Shown here in pieces: positions 25,068 to 37,777 of a stretch of 64,000 nt of DNA. The notes under the pieces were generated by a model that was given only the letters and a program-made list of their open reading frames with translations, had not been told where the DNA came from and did not search any database. A program made the position numbers and the translations under genes. Source of the DNA: Rostratula benghalensis (lineage: Eukaryota > Chordata > Aves > Charadriiformes > Rostratulidae); assembly GCA_013399305.1 (NCBI GenBank), contig VXAI01000341.1, positions 62,001 through 126,000 on the forward strand, read 5' to 3'. Every line of letters starts with the position of its first letter. Within the stretch, counting starts at the first letter, position 1.

Positions 25068-25510
25068 GCTGTTCTTCAAAAACTCTTGCTTTGCTTTGTA
25101 GTTTCAGTGGAGATTAAACAACTACACCCATGTATGCTTCTGAATGTGCTTCTGTGTTTCTCTAGCTGCCGTGTTTATTTGTTTTGTTCTTCCATTTCTT
25201 CCTTTTTCTTTGCATATTTTCCTTCAATGAGACAGAAATTGCTGTGCTCAAAATCTTTCTGTCTCTTTGTTTTTCTCTCTTCATTTTTTTTTTTGATATG
25301 ACATTGGCATATTTTCTTCTATGTTGCTGTTCCTAAATACTGTTTTCTCTTTAAGGTTCAACTTTTTTTACTTCTTTGCTCCCATCATCGCATTTATGAT
25401 GTTTCTGTTGAATTAAAGAATAAGGCTAAGTATGTCTTGAAGGTTTTCTTGACATAACTAGGCTGCTCTTGTCCTAAGTATGAGTCACCAAATATTGTGT
25501 ATTTTCATCT

Positions 25511-25833
25511 CTGTAACTTGGCTGGCCACAAAGAGTGGCCTATGCCCCCCCGCTGTGCTATGATAAGTAACAAGACAAGAAGGCATGATCATGTAGGCCA
25601 GCACAGTGTTATCTTATCTCTGAAGAAGGGGAATCTCCAAGAGGGAGGTAGCATATGGTAATGAATTACTGGAAACTAATGAATATGTTAATTAGTTATT
25701 GCATATGCATGTGTTTGTGTTATATATGTATGCATATATGTCATTAAACTAACTTTTTCTGGCATGCACATTTGGAGGAGTACACTGCAATAAAGGATAC
25801 CTGCTTAATAGTCATCCTGACTATTGAGTCCTG
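25511..25833 (+). mobile_element. Possible old solo LTR
   Basis: The segment behaves like an LTR at its 3' side: an AATAAA at 25789-25794, followed about 25-40 bp later by CTGACTATTGAGTCCTG, reminiscent of the R-U5 region of avian ERVs. It starts (C)TGTAACTTGGCTGG. The segment lies between two copies of TTTTCATCT (25502-25510 and 25834-25842), which could be a 9-bp target duplication. However, the canonical CA terminus next to the right copy is missing (it ends CCTG), so either the right boundary or the identity may be wrong. A 6-bp-stem hairpin, GGCCAC/GTGGCC, lies near 25524-25540. Confidence 0.35.
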
Positions 25834-25842
25834 TTTTCATCT

Positions 25843-27088
25843 TTCACAGCATCACTTTTAAAACCCATCATAAAAATATTTATTTTCTTTATTCTATTTT
25901 ATGCCTTTGTCTCCCCTTTCCTTGTAAAAACACTGTCTGTTTTTTTCTGGGAGCCACTAGGTGTGATTTGTTGTTGAAAAAAGAGACTCTAGTGAACTGT
26001 GTGGCAAAGGGCAAATGTTAGCTTATTTTGGTTATTGGAGATCTTACTTTGGCCCACACAACAGCCCTGATAATGCAGTGAACACACATGTTCTTATAGC
26101 AGTGTGCATGTTATGTATATAATGTGTATACACCTCTTTCTGTGTTATGACAGAAGCAGACAGGAAATATGAGCAACTGTTTAGATCAACTTTTACCTCT
26201 TACTGCAATACTTTTCTTAAAAATATAATGTGAAAATACAGGTCTGGTTGTATAGACAGGAGTCTTTGCAACATTCAGCATTTAAAGGCTAGGATTTTAG
26301 AGGTCCTGCTGACAGCCTTTTCTCCAGCACCTCTAATTTTCAGCCTCTGGTTTCTGGGCTGCTGATATCACTCAGCCTATAAATCACAATCACGCTGAAC
26401 CACAGGCATAATCCTGTTGGTCAGAAAACACGTGCAGTATCTGAATTAATTCCTTCCAGTGGCAAATACCTTATTATAATGTGTCATTAGGCCCAGACGT
26501 AGTATCTTTATCAGAAACTTAATCTTTAATTTGACAGTTTGGGGTTTTTTTTGTTATTAATGATCAGGTCTGGGTAAATGAGACAGAATATTTCAAGGGA
26601 ATATTCAGCATTTGCAAGGCTGTCTTCTGATTGTTTTTAAACCATGATTGTATTGGAGATTGATAATCAGAAATGGTGAAAAATGGATAGTCAGTTTGAA
26701 AAACTAAGATTAAATTAATGTTGCATGAAGTTGTTTTTTTTTTTTTAAAAAAATAAATACAGAGTCTATTTTTAACTGCTAAACTTCAATAGGATCAGGA
26801 GCTCCAATTGTCACTTGCCCTCTAGTAAGACCCCATTCTCCAAGTGGGCACACAGTGATGAATGAATAAATGCAATTAATGGAACAACACAATGCAAAGT
26901 AAGTCTGGAGTTTAGCCTCGTGTAAAACATCTACTTAAAGCGAAGTGCCGCTACCTGAAGAGTAAACATTAAGTAAGATTTTAAAATAATATTAATTCCT
27001 TAATATTGTCTGAAATCTAACTGAATACTTTCTAATAACCAACAGATTAATAATTACATTTTACAAACTGCTCCACTGCCTGAATGAG
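25843..27088. other. Unassigned AT-rich DNA
   Basis: No gene or family recognised. Contains a T run joined to an A run near 26733-26755. Confidence 0.5.
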
Positions 27089-27373
27089 TCACAGAATCAC
27101 AGACTATCAGGGATTGGAAGGGACCTTGAAAGCTCATCCAGTCCAATCCTCCTGCCAGAGCAGGAACACCCAGAGCAGGTCACACAGGAACGTGTCCAGG
27201 AGGGGTTTGAATGTCTCCAGAGAAGGAGACTCCACCTCTCTGGGCAGCCCCTTCCAGTGCTCCCTCACCCTCACTGTGAAGAAGTTTTTCCTCATATTTG
27301 AGTGGAACCTTTTATGTTCCAGCTTGCACCCATTGCCCCTTGTCCTGTCATAGGCCGTCACTGAGAAGAGTCA
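27089..27373 (-). mobile_element. CR1 3'-end fragment
   Basis: A minus-strand CR1 tail. It begins CACAGAATCACAGACTATCA on +, then GGGATTGGAAGGGACC. It covers the 3' UTR and the last ORF2 codons. Reading - gives [40 protein letters not shown]. The 5' truncation is near 27373. It belongs to the same subfamily as the copy at 48630-49068 (long shared words). Confidence 0.92.
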
Positions 27374-30300
27374 TTAGATGAAATCATGCATAGCAGTATA
27401 CTTAAGCTCTTTAACTTTCACTGAAATGTAAAAAAAAAGAACATCCTTACCCAGAACACCTGTGCCTTTCCCACTACTGCTGTACATCACTTAACATTAA
27501 CTATCCAGGATGACTGCGCAAATCATTAGGAGAGACGGAATAATTTGTTTTCACTTCTTTAATAAGAATAAATTGACAACAGCCACTCTTTTCAGGGAAA
27601 AAAAATAAATAGAATTGTTTGTTACCTAGTTGTACACTATAACATCATTTCATTTCTGCAATTGACACCTAAGTATTCAAATTTAACACCCAGAGATAAC
27701 ATATTAATGTGATATTAATTTTAATATTTTATGTACTCCAAGTAGTCCCTTGGCTTAAATCCTTGAAGGCTCAGAGCCTTAACAAATACAACTCTTGTAC
27801 ATGCATTTGTTTATAAATTCTGTTTATTACATCTTTGACTGTTTTCCATGTTGTCCTCTCCATGCAGAAAAAGTTGTTCCCCTATATCTTGTATACTTTG
27901 GTCAATTTTTGCTATAGCACTGAAATACTCTAATAGGTTTGGTAGCAGTAACTATTTGAGTTTTGTCCTTACAGTGTCAACAAACACATTCTAATTAATA
28001 ACCAAGTAAGCAGATATAATTAATTAAGATATTTTTGTTAATATTTTTTATTATTATTATTTTTAGAACATGGTAATTCTGGCTGGATCCTGGTATATAG
28101 AATAAGGGAATGCTTTGTAAAATCCCATTTTATTATAGAAATACTACTGTTCTTCTCACTTGACTTTCAGGTTCTTAGTCCCTCTTGAAGTGCAACACAA
28201 CAAAGTCAAGTAGATTTTTAATCAATGAGTAATTGAGTATCATTCAGCTTCAATTTAAAACTAAATTGCTTCCCAAAAGATTTCTTTCATTTTCGTGGAT
28301 GATTTTTTCCCTTCAAAAATGGAGTGTTAATTAAACACCACAGGCTTTGATTTCCAGGTTCTTGTAATTGTTTTTTGGATGTGATCTCCTTACTGTGGTA
28401 ACTCGCAATTACTGAGGTAACTGGCAAGCAATGCTGCTACACTAAATCAAAAAGTACAGCTGGTTGCCAAAGAAAACACTTCCAATGCAACTCTCCTTTG
28501 TTAGTCATGTGATTTTTACTGATATTGACAAGCAGTACATTGTAACTTCAGTGAGAAAATTTAGTTGATATTGAATCGCACAAAAATGAAAAATAAATGA
28601 GAATATTTTTAATAAATAAATAAATAAATAAATGCCGCAAACATTTTTAGAGCTACAAAGGCTTTGGGGGTGAACATTTTTCTACTCTTGCACAAACAAT
28701 AACCCAAGGAGATTCATTTGCCCTCTCTGTCAAGAGGGTATTTTCAGCAAGGTACTATATTTACTAACGTGTGACTCAAATTCTAACCAGCTGTTCTGAC
28801 ATTCCTTTCAAACCACTGCAGGTCCTTCACTCATGAGTGGCTTCCACACTTTTGCAAAGATGAGATGGTTGAATATATGACATCATGCTAACACTAGGAA
28901 ACAAAAGAGTTACATTTACATGAGAAAGCTTGCTTTTCTGGAGAAAGGAAGAGAGGCAGGGTCATAGGTTCATTCCTGTTTCCAGGCCATGGAAGTTTAG
29001 CATGCCTTTTTCTGTGGCTTGCAGTCAGCAAATACAGCACTGGTCTGGTTGCTGACTACAACAAAAACCATTATCCCCTGATAACAGACTTTTGCATGGC
29101 ACTAGGAGTTTACTTAATGTTTAGTGGCTCTCTGAGAGAAGCACAAAACATTCTGCTTCTTATTTGTATGGGTTTGTTGGGTGACGAAAAGGGACCAAGA
29201 ACAGGGGGAGTTGGATTGGCTGCTGTAAACTTGTTTTCCACACACAGCTACTGACTTGATTTTAGCTCTTTGTGGTAGTAAATACTATGTACATACTGTG
29301 CAGGAATTAATAGATGAGGCTTTAGGTCACAGGAGTCCCTCAAAATGCCATGATGACCCCAAATCCAATCCAACATATTACAGCAGCTCAGGAGGTCCAT
29401 AATATACATGACTCTATATACACTGACCAGAGTGTAGTCCAGATATTGCTGCATCAGTCAAGTACTCCAAAGAGATAGCTCCATCTTAAAACAAAGGCTG
29501 TATTTAAATTGAGTCATATTAGTATTCTATTCTAGTTTCTCAGTGAAATGAGATCAGCAATTCCTTCCAGTGCACAAAAATCCCAAATGGGCCACAAAAC
29601 CCACTTGGTTTACCACTGCACCCAAGATGACCCTACCAAAACAAACCAGCACATGTTATTGCTGTAATCATAAGAACAAGACCCAGAATGCTTCACAGAG
29701 CAGGATATTTATATAACTAATGTGTTTGACTGGCTGCTCAAAAGAGCAGATGAACACAGCATCAGAAAAGCACTGGGTGTGTTTATATTATACATGCTTG
29801 TATATGCAGCCAACTCAAAACACTCTTCCTCATTTGAACTCAGGCATTTTCCTTTATTTATTTACCTACTTATATATTTATTTTAATGGCTATTTGACAT
29901 CCCCTCTTAAGCTTAGAAAATTAAGCGTCCTGCTTCATCATTCAGCTCTCTCCCTGCCATATGGTTGCTCTGATTCATCCCAGACATCAGCTGGTGCAGT
30001 GCACAGTTCAGGGATATTTTCAGTTTTACCATATTTGAGGGCAGGAGGACTTACATGTTGCTCTTTTTTTTTTGGTGTTCTGGACTTGGATGCACCAAGT
30101 GACAACACTCATGACTGTCTGAATTAATGCTATTTTTTTTTTCTTGGGAGAGCAGTTGATGCAGGAGATGGGAAGGAGGAAATGGGCAAGCACTTATCAT
30201 TAATTTGCTTTTGTAAAGTATTTCAGTTCCAATTTCCCTGTGCCCAAGGCTGTGAAACTTGTAAATGTAATGCAACATATTCTCTCTGTTGCAAATTTCA

Positions 30301-31904
30301 GCTAATTCCCTTACAGCAAGTGCACCTACATGAAGAGGTAATCGACCATGTGATGCACAAGTGATTTAAGCTGCAAATGCTGGGGTTTGATGTTGTATTT
30401 ACTCCCCAGAAAGTTTATCCAAATGTGTTTTGAAATGTAGAAAATAGATTAAGTTAGACAGCATTACACACTCACTTGAAGGAGAGTGAGATTTAGGTTT
30501 TTGGTGGAGTTTTTTTTTTTTAAATTGCTGATATAGGCAACAGAGAGAAGACTTCAAGCACACAAGCTCTTCAGGCTTGAAAGAAAAGCAAAGATCTTTG
30601 GAGTTAAAAACAAGCTGAGAACAATTGCTTTGAATTTCTTAATCAGTTGGGTAATTTGAGAGAAAAGGCAGAGGGTTCCTCAGAAACGGAGGGATGACAC
30701 CTGAAAGAAAAGAGATGATAACTCTCTCCTGTAGGAAAAAGAGATGGGCAATTTATCATCAATTGAACTTGTAGGAACTAACAGGCATGGGTAAAAGAAG
30801 GCATACTAAGCTATAACACAAGTATATTTCTACTCAATTAATGATTTCTGATATCCAATAGCAGTATACATTTTAGTTCCCACATACTCATTTTGAAAGT
30901 ATTTTGTAGTTTTCCCTTCATGATAAGAACTGAAAAGGCAAAAATGAAATTAATGTTTTGTGAGAAAAATTCTTTCTCAGATCTTCGAGTGTGTCTCTTT
31001 TTCATCAATTATTCATTCATTCTTATGTTTAGTGGTTGTTTGGTTTCACACATGTAATTTTCTTGTGGACATTTGATGTGCTTGCTAAAGTATATTACAT
31101 ATAGAATGCCTAAGCTCCAGGTCTTGTAATGGTCCAGCGGAGGACAAGTTGTTAGCAGTTGAGAAGATGTGTTGGCAGTTCTTACATTTGATGTTCAATT
31201 GCTATTATAGGTCTGTTTAGTATGTGTTGGTCCATAAGAGGGCTGCTATAGTAGTAAGCTTAGAGAAGATCCATGCTGAGGGTTGGAGGTATGTTGAAGG
31301 AAATGCCTCTAGGCAGGAGAACACATACTATTGGATTTCATTGAAAGACTCTGGATGATAAAGGTGTAATTTATATAGTCTTAGGGACGGCATAAGTATA
31401 AGCATACTGGAATCAAAATTTAAAATACCTTCTTCAAGGCAGCTCATTGAGATCCTGCAATTTTGCAAGACTCTGTGTGATACAGCTGTGCCCTCACTGT
31501 CAGATACAAAAGGTAAAGTTATTTGTGAGAATGAAAAATTGGCTAATTTGAATTACTGAGGGTTAGTCTCCACACTGTACATACTCAGGGTAGTTTTAGA
31601 GGCTTCCATGATGTGGAATGTTGCTATGCAAACAGGTAACATCTGTCACCAGGATGATCCTGGTGAAGTTGGGATTATGTTGTGTGGTTTATGAAGGAAG
31701 ACTGCTATGTCCTCTGGAAAGCATCCCCCTTTGGTGAGGACAGACTGGAGGAGGGAAGTAAGAGTGCAATGAGTGGGGAGTTCAAAGTTTCTCTGGAATA
31801 CTTGGGAAAATATAGGATGTTTTAGGTTCGGAGAATATGCTACATAAGATGGCAGGAGAAGCAGCATGTTCTTCAATTTCCATCAGACTGATCAATGTAG
31901 TCTC
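27374..31904. other. Unassigned AT-rich DNA
   Basis: About 4.5 kb with no recognised gene. It holds an (AAAT)n microsatellite at 28611-28633 and several T runs (for example near 30064-30074, 30132-30142 and 30511-30521). A 135-codon + frame at 29720-30127 is hydrophobic in places but has no family signature. Confidence 0.5.
28611..28633. repeat. (AAAT)n microsatellite
   Basis: Six near-perfect AAAT/AATA units in an AT-rich context. Confidence 0.9.
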
Positions 31905-32141
31905 TGCAGATTGAATGATATAGTGGATCAGGACATACTTGGCATCACAGAAAAGTGGTGGGAAGACTTACACAACTGGAGTGTTGTGATTGATGGCTAC
32001 CAACTTTTCAGAAGGGACTGGCAAGGAAGGAGAGGCGGTGGAATGGCCTTCTATGTTAGGGACAGATTTGAATGCCTAGAACTTAACAATGTCAATGACA
32101 GTGTTGAGCCGTCGGGTAAGAATCAAGGGGAAGGCCATTAA
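31905..32141 (+). pseudogene. CR1 AP-like endonuclease fragment
   Basis: The open frame 31866-32141 carries the N-terminal half of the CR1 apurinic-type endonuclease that nicks target DNA. Visible words are DILGITEKWWEDLHNWSVV, DGYQLFRRDWQGRRGGGMAF and YVRDRFECLEL. The ITE(T/K)WW block holds the conserved glutamate of this nuclease family. The catalytic C-terminal histidine/aspartate region is deleted. The codons before ~31905 are flanking DNA. Confidence 0.85.
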
Positions 32142-32671
32142 GGCAGACATCATGGTGGGACTTTGTTACAGACCCTGCAAACAGGATGTAGAGGTTGATT
32201 AAATAGTCTACAAGCAGGTAGCAGAGGCCTTGTGATTGCTCGCCCTTGATCTCATTGGGGACTTCCCACTACAGTTAAAGGTAAGAAGTTCTTTCAGTAT
32301 ATCAATAGAAAAAGGAAGACTGGGGAAAAAGTAGTCCCACTGACGAATGAGGTGGGCGCCTTGGTAGTGGAAGACACAGAGAAGACGGAGCTACCAAATG
32401 CCACCTTTGCTTCCGTCTTCACTGCTAAAGCTGTCCCTCATGAATCCCATTCCCTAGAGGCAAGGGAGAAGGTCTGGAGAGAGGAAAATTTTTCCCTCTG
32501 TGGAGGAGGACTGGCTTAGAGACCACTTGGCCAAACCAATACAGGTTAGGGGTGGACCTGCTGGAAAGCACTTCTGAGGAGAAGGATCTGGGGGTCCTGG
32601 CAGACAGTAAATGATCCACAAGACAGCAATGGGCTCTTGTAGCCAAGAGGAACAATGGAATCCCGGGCTGC

Positions 32672-32920
32672 ATGGGGAAGAGAGTGGCCATTAGGTCGTG
32701 GGAGGTCATTCTTCCCCTGTACTCTGCACTGGTGAGGCCACAGCTGCAATACTGTGTCCAGTTCTGGGCTCACCAGTTCATGAGAGACAGGGACCTACTG
32801 GAGAGAGTCCAGTGTAGGGCAAGAAAGATGATTAAGGGTTTGGAGCATCTCTCTTATGAGGAAAGGCTGAGAGAGCTGGGTCTCTTTAGCTTGGAGAAGG
32901 CCGAGGGGAGACCTTATTAA
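32672..32920 (+). pseudogene. CR1 ORF2 C-terminal fragment
   Basis: An 82-codon frame with [41 protein letters not shown] and [20 protein letters not shown], the end of CR1 ORF2. A frame change after SLEKAE (missing bases compared with the 63-kb copy) throws the rest into another frame, where [20 protein letters not shown] continues. Confidence 0.88.
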
Positions 32921-33251
32921 TGCTTATAAGTATCTAAAGGGTGGGTTGAAGGAGGATGGAGCCAGACCCTTTTCAGTGGTTCTCAGTGACAGGTTGAGGG
33001 GCAACGGGCACAAGCTGGAACATAGGAAGTTCCATTCAAATATGAGGAAAAAACTTCTTTCTGGGGAGGGTGATAGAGCACTGGAAGAGGCTGCCCAGGG
33101 AAGTTGTGGAGTCTCCTTCTCTGGAGATTTTCCAGACCCACCTGGATGCAGCCCTGAGTAATGTGTTCTAGGCAATGCTGCTTTTGCAGGGGAGTTGGAC
33201 TAGATGATCTCTAGTGGTCCCTTCCAGCTGACAATTCTGTGATTCTGTGAT

Positions 33252-36200
33252 CAAGATGTTATAGATCTTTATCTCTCTAATTGCTGTGCATGGATGCTGT
33301 TTCAAGGATTGCTTGGGATTGATTTCAGATAGAGGTTGTGATATGGCTTTTTAATTTTGGATATTTCAGTGCACATTCCAAAGCTGTTACTCTAGCAGCC
33401 CAAGGTGGGATCTCAGCTAGGCTTGTCAACCAGGCTACTTCTATAGACTATGGTGTGAGACATTTACCTGCAGAGGCAGACCATACCACTTTGTGTAAAT
33501 CATATGGGAAGTACCATTTGGGGATATCTATGTTACTTCCTTAAGTGCCTGTAGTTAATTGAAAAGTTCTATTATCCGAAATGCTTTCTTCTAGAGAGCC
33601 ATTCCCCAACACTTTCTTTCCAGCATGCTTCTTTATGGAAAACTATAAACTCTTTCTCCTTCACAGGTTAAAATTTACAGGTTTCCTTTTCCAACCCATT
33701 GGCATGAAAATGTTTAATAGTGGTATTTCTCAAAGCTCAAAGTAGTATTTCACCAGGAAAGGCAACTCCTCCATAATTTCTGACAAAAGAGCTCTTCTTT
33801 CCTCTTTCCACCAGAAAGAGGACTGCAAGAAAACCTCCTCACAAAATCCAAGAGTTAATTCCTTAAGCTCAGCAGTTCCTGTGGCTCCAGGGGAGTGTAT
33901 GTAGAACTCATTGAGTTGGGCAACCCATCCACAATTATTTACTAAAGAGATGTGATATGGCACTGGTGTTTCATTGGCAGTCTCTACGCAGATGGTTTTG
34001 CTTCAGTCACAGAAGCATGACTGTTGAATTTCTCTTAATTTGCAGCAGCTAGGGTTGAACTAAAGTAACAGAGACTACCTGCTCATGCTTACACCCAGAC
34101 TATCAATTACTGGTCTCACAGCCATGGCTCAGCTATTCTTTTTCATCACCTTCCCAGACAAAAGCTTCCTTTTCCGATGGTCTCTTGGAGCTGAAGAAAA
34201 TTCCTCTGGAGTGAGGGAGAAAAAGTATGGGCATCTAAACACAAGCAGCTCAATCACTCCACTGTCATCCGTGATAGATTTCAGTAGTCTGATTCCTATG
34301 AAATATTGCAGCATATGCTGCCTAGCTCTGCCATGTTATCTTGTTTGTATAGTTTGACCAACTGAAGTGTTGTCCAGCAGCCTTTTTTGGCCATCATTTG
34401 AGGCCCTCTGAGATTCAGACAGTATCTGATATGCCAAAACTAAATCTTTTAGACTTTCCTTCCAAAAAAGTAAAAAACCTGACTGTTACCTTTCAGTGGA
34501 AGCTGAGATAAGAGGGACATGGAATCTTAGGAACTGTAAGGGTTCTGAAGGGCCTTTACCTCAGTCCATCTCTGCAGATCATTATCTCTTTTCATGAGTT
34601 TATAATCAACATTCACTATTTCTTTAAAAACGTGAGGTCCTTTGAAAATAACAATGTCAAAGAAAATTTAATCAATCTAATCCGTGTCCATGATTACTAA
34701 ATACCAATAAGTGACAAAGCAGAAAAATCATACAATACTGTTCCACTTAAAAGGTTTTATAGAAAGACAAGTGTATTACATACACCAGCAGTTAGTAGAA
34801 AAGAAAATATAGAAGTACCTGATGGGCTGTTGACTATCCCAGTATTCTTGCCAATTGGACAGAGATTGGCATGATGGTGAAAAATCAAAGGTAATCAAAC
34901 TGCCAACCACAAACAAATTTTGCCAGTTTATCTCACCATCAGTGATCAAGCTGATAATATAACATGGCACTTTAGTTCATTAGCAGTGAGTATGATACTA
35001 ATAAGTACCTCAGGCAATTAAAACAGGTGTTATATTTTATTAGGGTACTTGAAATAGGCACTTTGAACAACCCAGTAAGCACATATTTCATGAAGGCCAC
35101 ACAGTAGTGTCAATGACCCCAGAAAGAAAACTGGCTAGTTTTTTGCTGCTTCTCATGTGGTTGGCTACAAAATCTTTTCAGGTCTGCTGAATACAAGGAA
35201 AAAAATGATAGGTGGGTGTTGATAAGAGTGGCTTAAAAACCTTTCAGTCTAAAATCCAGATTATTTTTTTTTTTAAAGAATTTAGAAATATTCTCAAAGC
35301 CAACACCAGCTGCAGGTGCTGATATGCCATAATTGTTTAGATGCTATGGTAACAGACACTGAAAAACACTTAGATAGTTTACATCCCCTCATTGGACCAT
35401 TTCATTCACTTTTGATTCATATGCACCTACCAGTTAATGTTTGGCATTCAAGCTCCAATGAATTTAAAATCTGAAAAAAGCATACTTCATTCAGTTAATA
35501 CAGAAATGCAGTGTATGCTGCTAGTCCATACCTTGGATCTCACTAGTCATCTAATCCAAACACCACTTTTTTTACAGCTTCAGAGAATCCTCATGAAAAG
35601 AATTTGATAACTAACTGTGAAAGAAGATGTGATTCCAAGATTAAGCCAAATGGGTCTTGGAGACCTTAGAACTTCCTAGCAAAAAAAAAAAAAAAATTAA
35701 AAGTTTTAAAAACCCACAAAACTTTGCATGTATTCTTCTGTATGTACTCTGGTAGTAACAAAATATCTTGTGTTGACCCCGTAAACGTTACACACATCTC
35801 GTTTTGTATAAGGCAAATTCCAGGTCAAATGATCCTGTAGCACCCTACCTTCTAGACTCTGACACTAATCTCATTATCCTTTAACTTCACTCTACCTCTA
35901 GGGTGTAAAAAAAAGGGCACTGTTAATTCAGTGTTAACAAAATGAGAGCAACTAGGCGAGCTGGTGTCTGAGCTCAAACAGGACTGAACAAACCTATCAG
36001 AAATGCAGTTAGGTAGCAGCTACAGTTTAAATTAGATAAATGTGGAGAGATACAGAGTGAGAGAAAAAGCTATGTATTTTTTACTCACAGAATAAAATTG
36101 GCAAGGATTGCTAAAAAAATATTGGAGCAGGACTAGGATTTTATAATTCGGTGATACATTTTTTTACACCTTGATACTGTTCACAGGGTAGTCTGTCTCA

Positions 36201-37098
36201 GCTCCAAGCTCCAGTGTGCCATAAGCAGTTAAGTTTTACATGGACAGGCGATGAGAGATTGACAGATTGAAGAGAGCAATTAACATTACCAAGGCCATTT
36301 AGTTCAGAAAGCAGAAGTTTAAGAAGGACCACCTAAAATAATGGATGGTTTAGGGAAAAGAGATATAGTACTCCTCTGCCGACAGTTCCAGCCCCATAAC
36401 ACAATTACAAGAGTTGATGAAATTGTCAGGCAGAAATTGTGAAATGAACAGAAGGGAAAGTATCTCAAAGTAGCACATTGTCAGCCCATGGAATTCAATG
36501 TCACAGGAAATCACTGAGGAAAAGAGTTTAACACAATTTTAAAAGGGTCGAATTATTTGTATTGACAATTAAAATGTTTGTGCCTATGTGAAGTTAGGTC
36601 AAAAATGTAACGGACTTTAACCCTTCACAGGGAAGGAAGCTGTGGGTAGAAGCTTGTAGAGAGGCATCTGGATGCATGGAGCCAAAGGGAATTCTTCTAT
36701 CCTTTGAACTTCAGGGATGCCAGATACCAGGTTAGATCAGCCTTCACATTTATAGCTCTCAGGAGCTGTTGAGGAAGGAAGTAAGGAGTAAAGAAGATGA
36801 CACTCTGGCACTTTACTCAGACTTTGATTGTAATCAGGAAAACATGTCAGATCCTTGTGAGTTCTTCCTAAAGACACCAGAACTCTGGATATTTAATGAG
36901 TATGCCCCAAAACTTACAGAACGCCGGGTGCTTGCCTCTAAAAGCCAGATACCTGCTAACTGGAAATACTGTCCCTCTCTGCTGTTTCCTCAAGGTATAA
37001 TCATGTATGCTCATCTATAACACTGCTACACATAAAATACTCTGAAGACTAGAAGCCTGAATTATTTTTTTTTTTATTATCTGCAAGAGTTGGGTAGA
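33252..37098. other. Unassigned AT-rich DNA
   Basis: About 3.8 kb with no supported gene. A 16-base A run lies at 35681-35696. The 83-codon frame at 36769-37020 (+) is the longest and has no recognised domain. A stretch at 34519-34575 faintly resembles a decayed CR1 tail but is too weak to call. Confidence 0.5.
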
Positions 37099-37103
37099 TG
37101 CAC

Positions 37104-37487
37104 TGTCCTGGTTCCAGGAGGGAGAGGGTTAATTGTCCCCTGGCTCTAGCAGGGGCACAGGTATTCCATCACAGATGAGCCATGTCTAGGGGGTAGCTGG
37201 GAGCTGGCCTGGAAGGGGAGGGGGACAAGAAGTCAGGGGCGGCCGCGCGTGGTCCAGGACAGTCCGGGGTGCAGTCGGTGAGAGGTCGGTATCGTAATAG
37301 TGGGGTTTTTTATACTTCTTTAGCTGTGTTACTGTTACTGCTTTGTTGTTCAGTTAAACTGCCTTTGTCCCAACCCATGAGTTTTGCCTTTTTCTCCCAA
37401 TTTTGTCCTTCCAGCCGTGGATGGGCTCGAGAGAGCAGCTGCCACATGGTTCTTTGTTGCCATCTGAGGCTAAACCAAGCCACAACA
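37104..37487 (+). mobile_element. ERVL-type solo LTR, 384 bp
   Basis: Begins TGTCCTGGTTCCAGGAGGGA and ends GGCTAAACCAAGCCACAACA. This gives the TG...CA form of the common avian ERVL-type LTRs, which start TGTCCTGGTTT and end in a TAAACCA-CAACA-like word. Inside, GTTAAACTGCCTTTGTCCCA followed by ACCCATGAGTTTTGCC matches the R-U5 pattern of those LTRs. GC-rich U3 sequence includes GCGGCCGC near 37241. Flanks TGCAC (37099-37103) and CGCAC (37488-37492) are a likely 5-bp target duplication with one change. No internal virus sequence is attached. Unrelated to the ERVK-like family in this window. Confidence 0.85.
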
Positions 37488-37492
37488 CGCAC

Positions 37493-37777
37493 AAAAAAAT
37501 TAATTTTGTGAGGTCACACAACAATGATGTGAGATTCAAGAAAAGGGAGTGAAATTGCCTGACCTTCAAAATAGAATATATTCCATATAATAGGACTTTA
37601 TCCTGAACAACAAAAACAGTATCGTGTTGATTGTCTTAGTGAACCAACCTTTTCCAGCACCTTTCAGCTGGGCCATCAGAAGAAGGTTTAGGAGTCCTTT
37701 AGGTAGGTAACTCTGCTACCACATTGGTCTTGATGCCCAGATCTTGAAATGTTCAGCCAGGCTTTCGCCTTGTCCAA
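37493..37777. other. Unassigned DNA between ERVL LTR and CR1
   Basis: Under 300 bp of sequence without recognised features. Confidence 0.5.

Larger units (their letters stand above)
20936..25510. other. Unassigned DNA with a T15/A15 inverted repeat
   Basis: About 4.6 kb without a recognisable gene or transposon. It contains the T15-AG-A15 hairpin at 21098-21129 and a close direct repeat of TCTGGTGGTCAT (22994-23005 and 23014-23025). Frames of 137 codons (21190-21603, -) and 112 codons (21294-21632, +) overlap each other and have no domain signature. A GTTT-rich low-complexity tract with a long T run lies at about 25014-25067. Confidence 0.5.
31905..33251 (+). mobile_element. CR1 LINE with internal deletions, endonuclease start to 3' tail
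   Basis: A plus-strand CR1 copy that keeps pieces of both ends. 31905-32180 is the endonuclease N-part (DIVDQDILGITEKWW, VVIDGYQLFRRD, then a VGLCYRPCKQDVE-like block). 32280-32430 is the linker (FFQYINRKRKTGEK, AELPNATFASVFTA-like). RT palm and B/C motifs are deleted. 32545-32940 is the C-terminal ORF2 region, and 32940-33251 the last codons and 3' UTR, ending CAATTCTGTGATTCTGTGAT. The last ~550 bp are nearly identical to the copy at 63168-63720, so it is one of the younger CR1 insertions here. Confidence 0.92.

Noticed and set aside
34519..34575. Possible decayed CR1 tail (CATGGAATCTTAGGAACTGT followed by AGGGCC)
   Set aside because: Only weak word similarity and no adjoining 3' UTR sequence.
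36769..37020. An 83-codon plus frame that could be an exon
   Set aside because: No recognisable domain and no splice context that stands out; left as unassigned.
37104..37487. CpG island / promoter because of GCGGCCGC and high GC
   Set aside because: The GC-rich part is inside the U3 of a recognisable ERVL-type LTR with near-matching 5-bp flanks.
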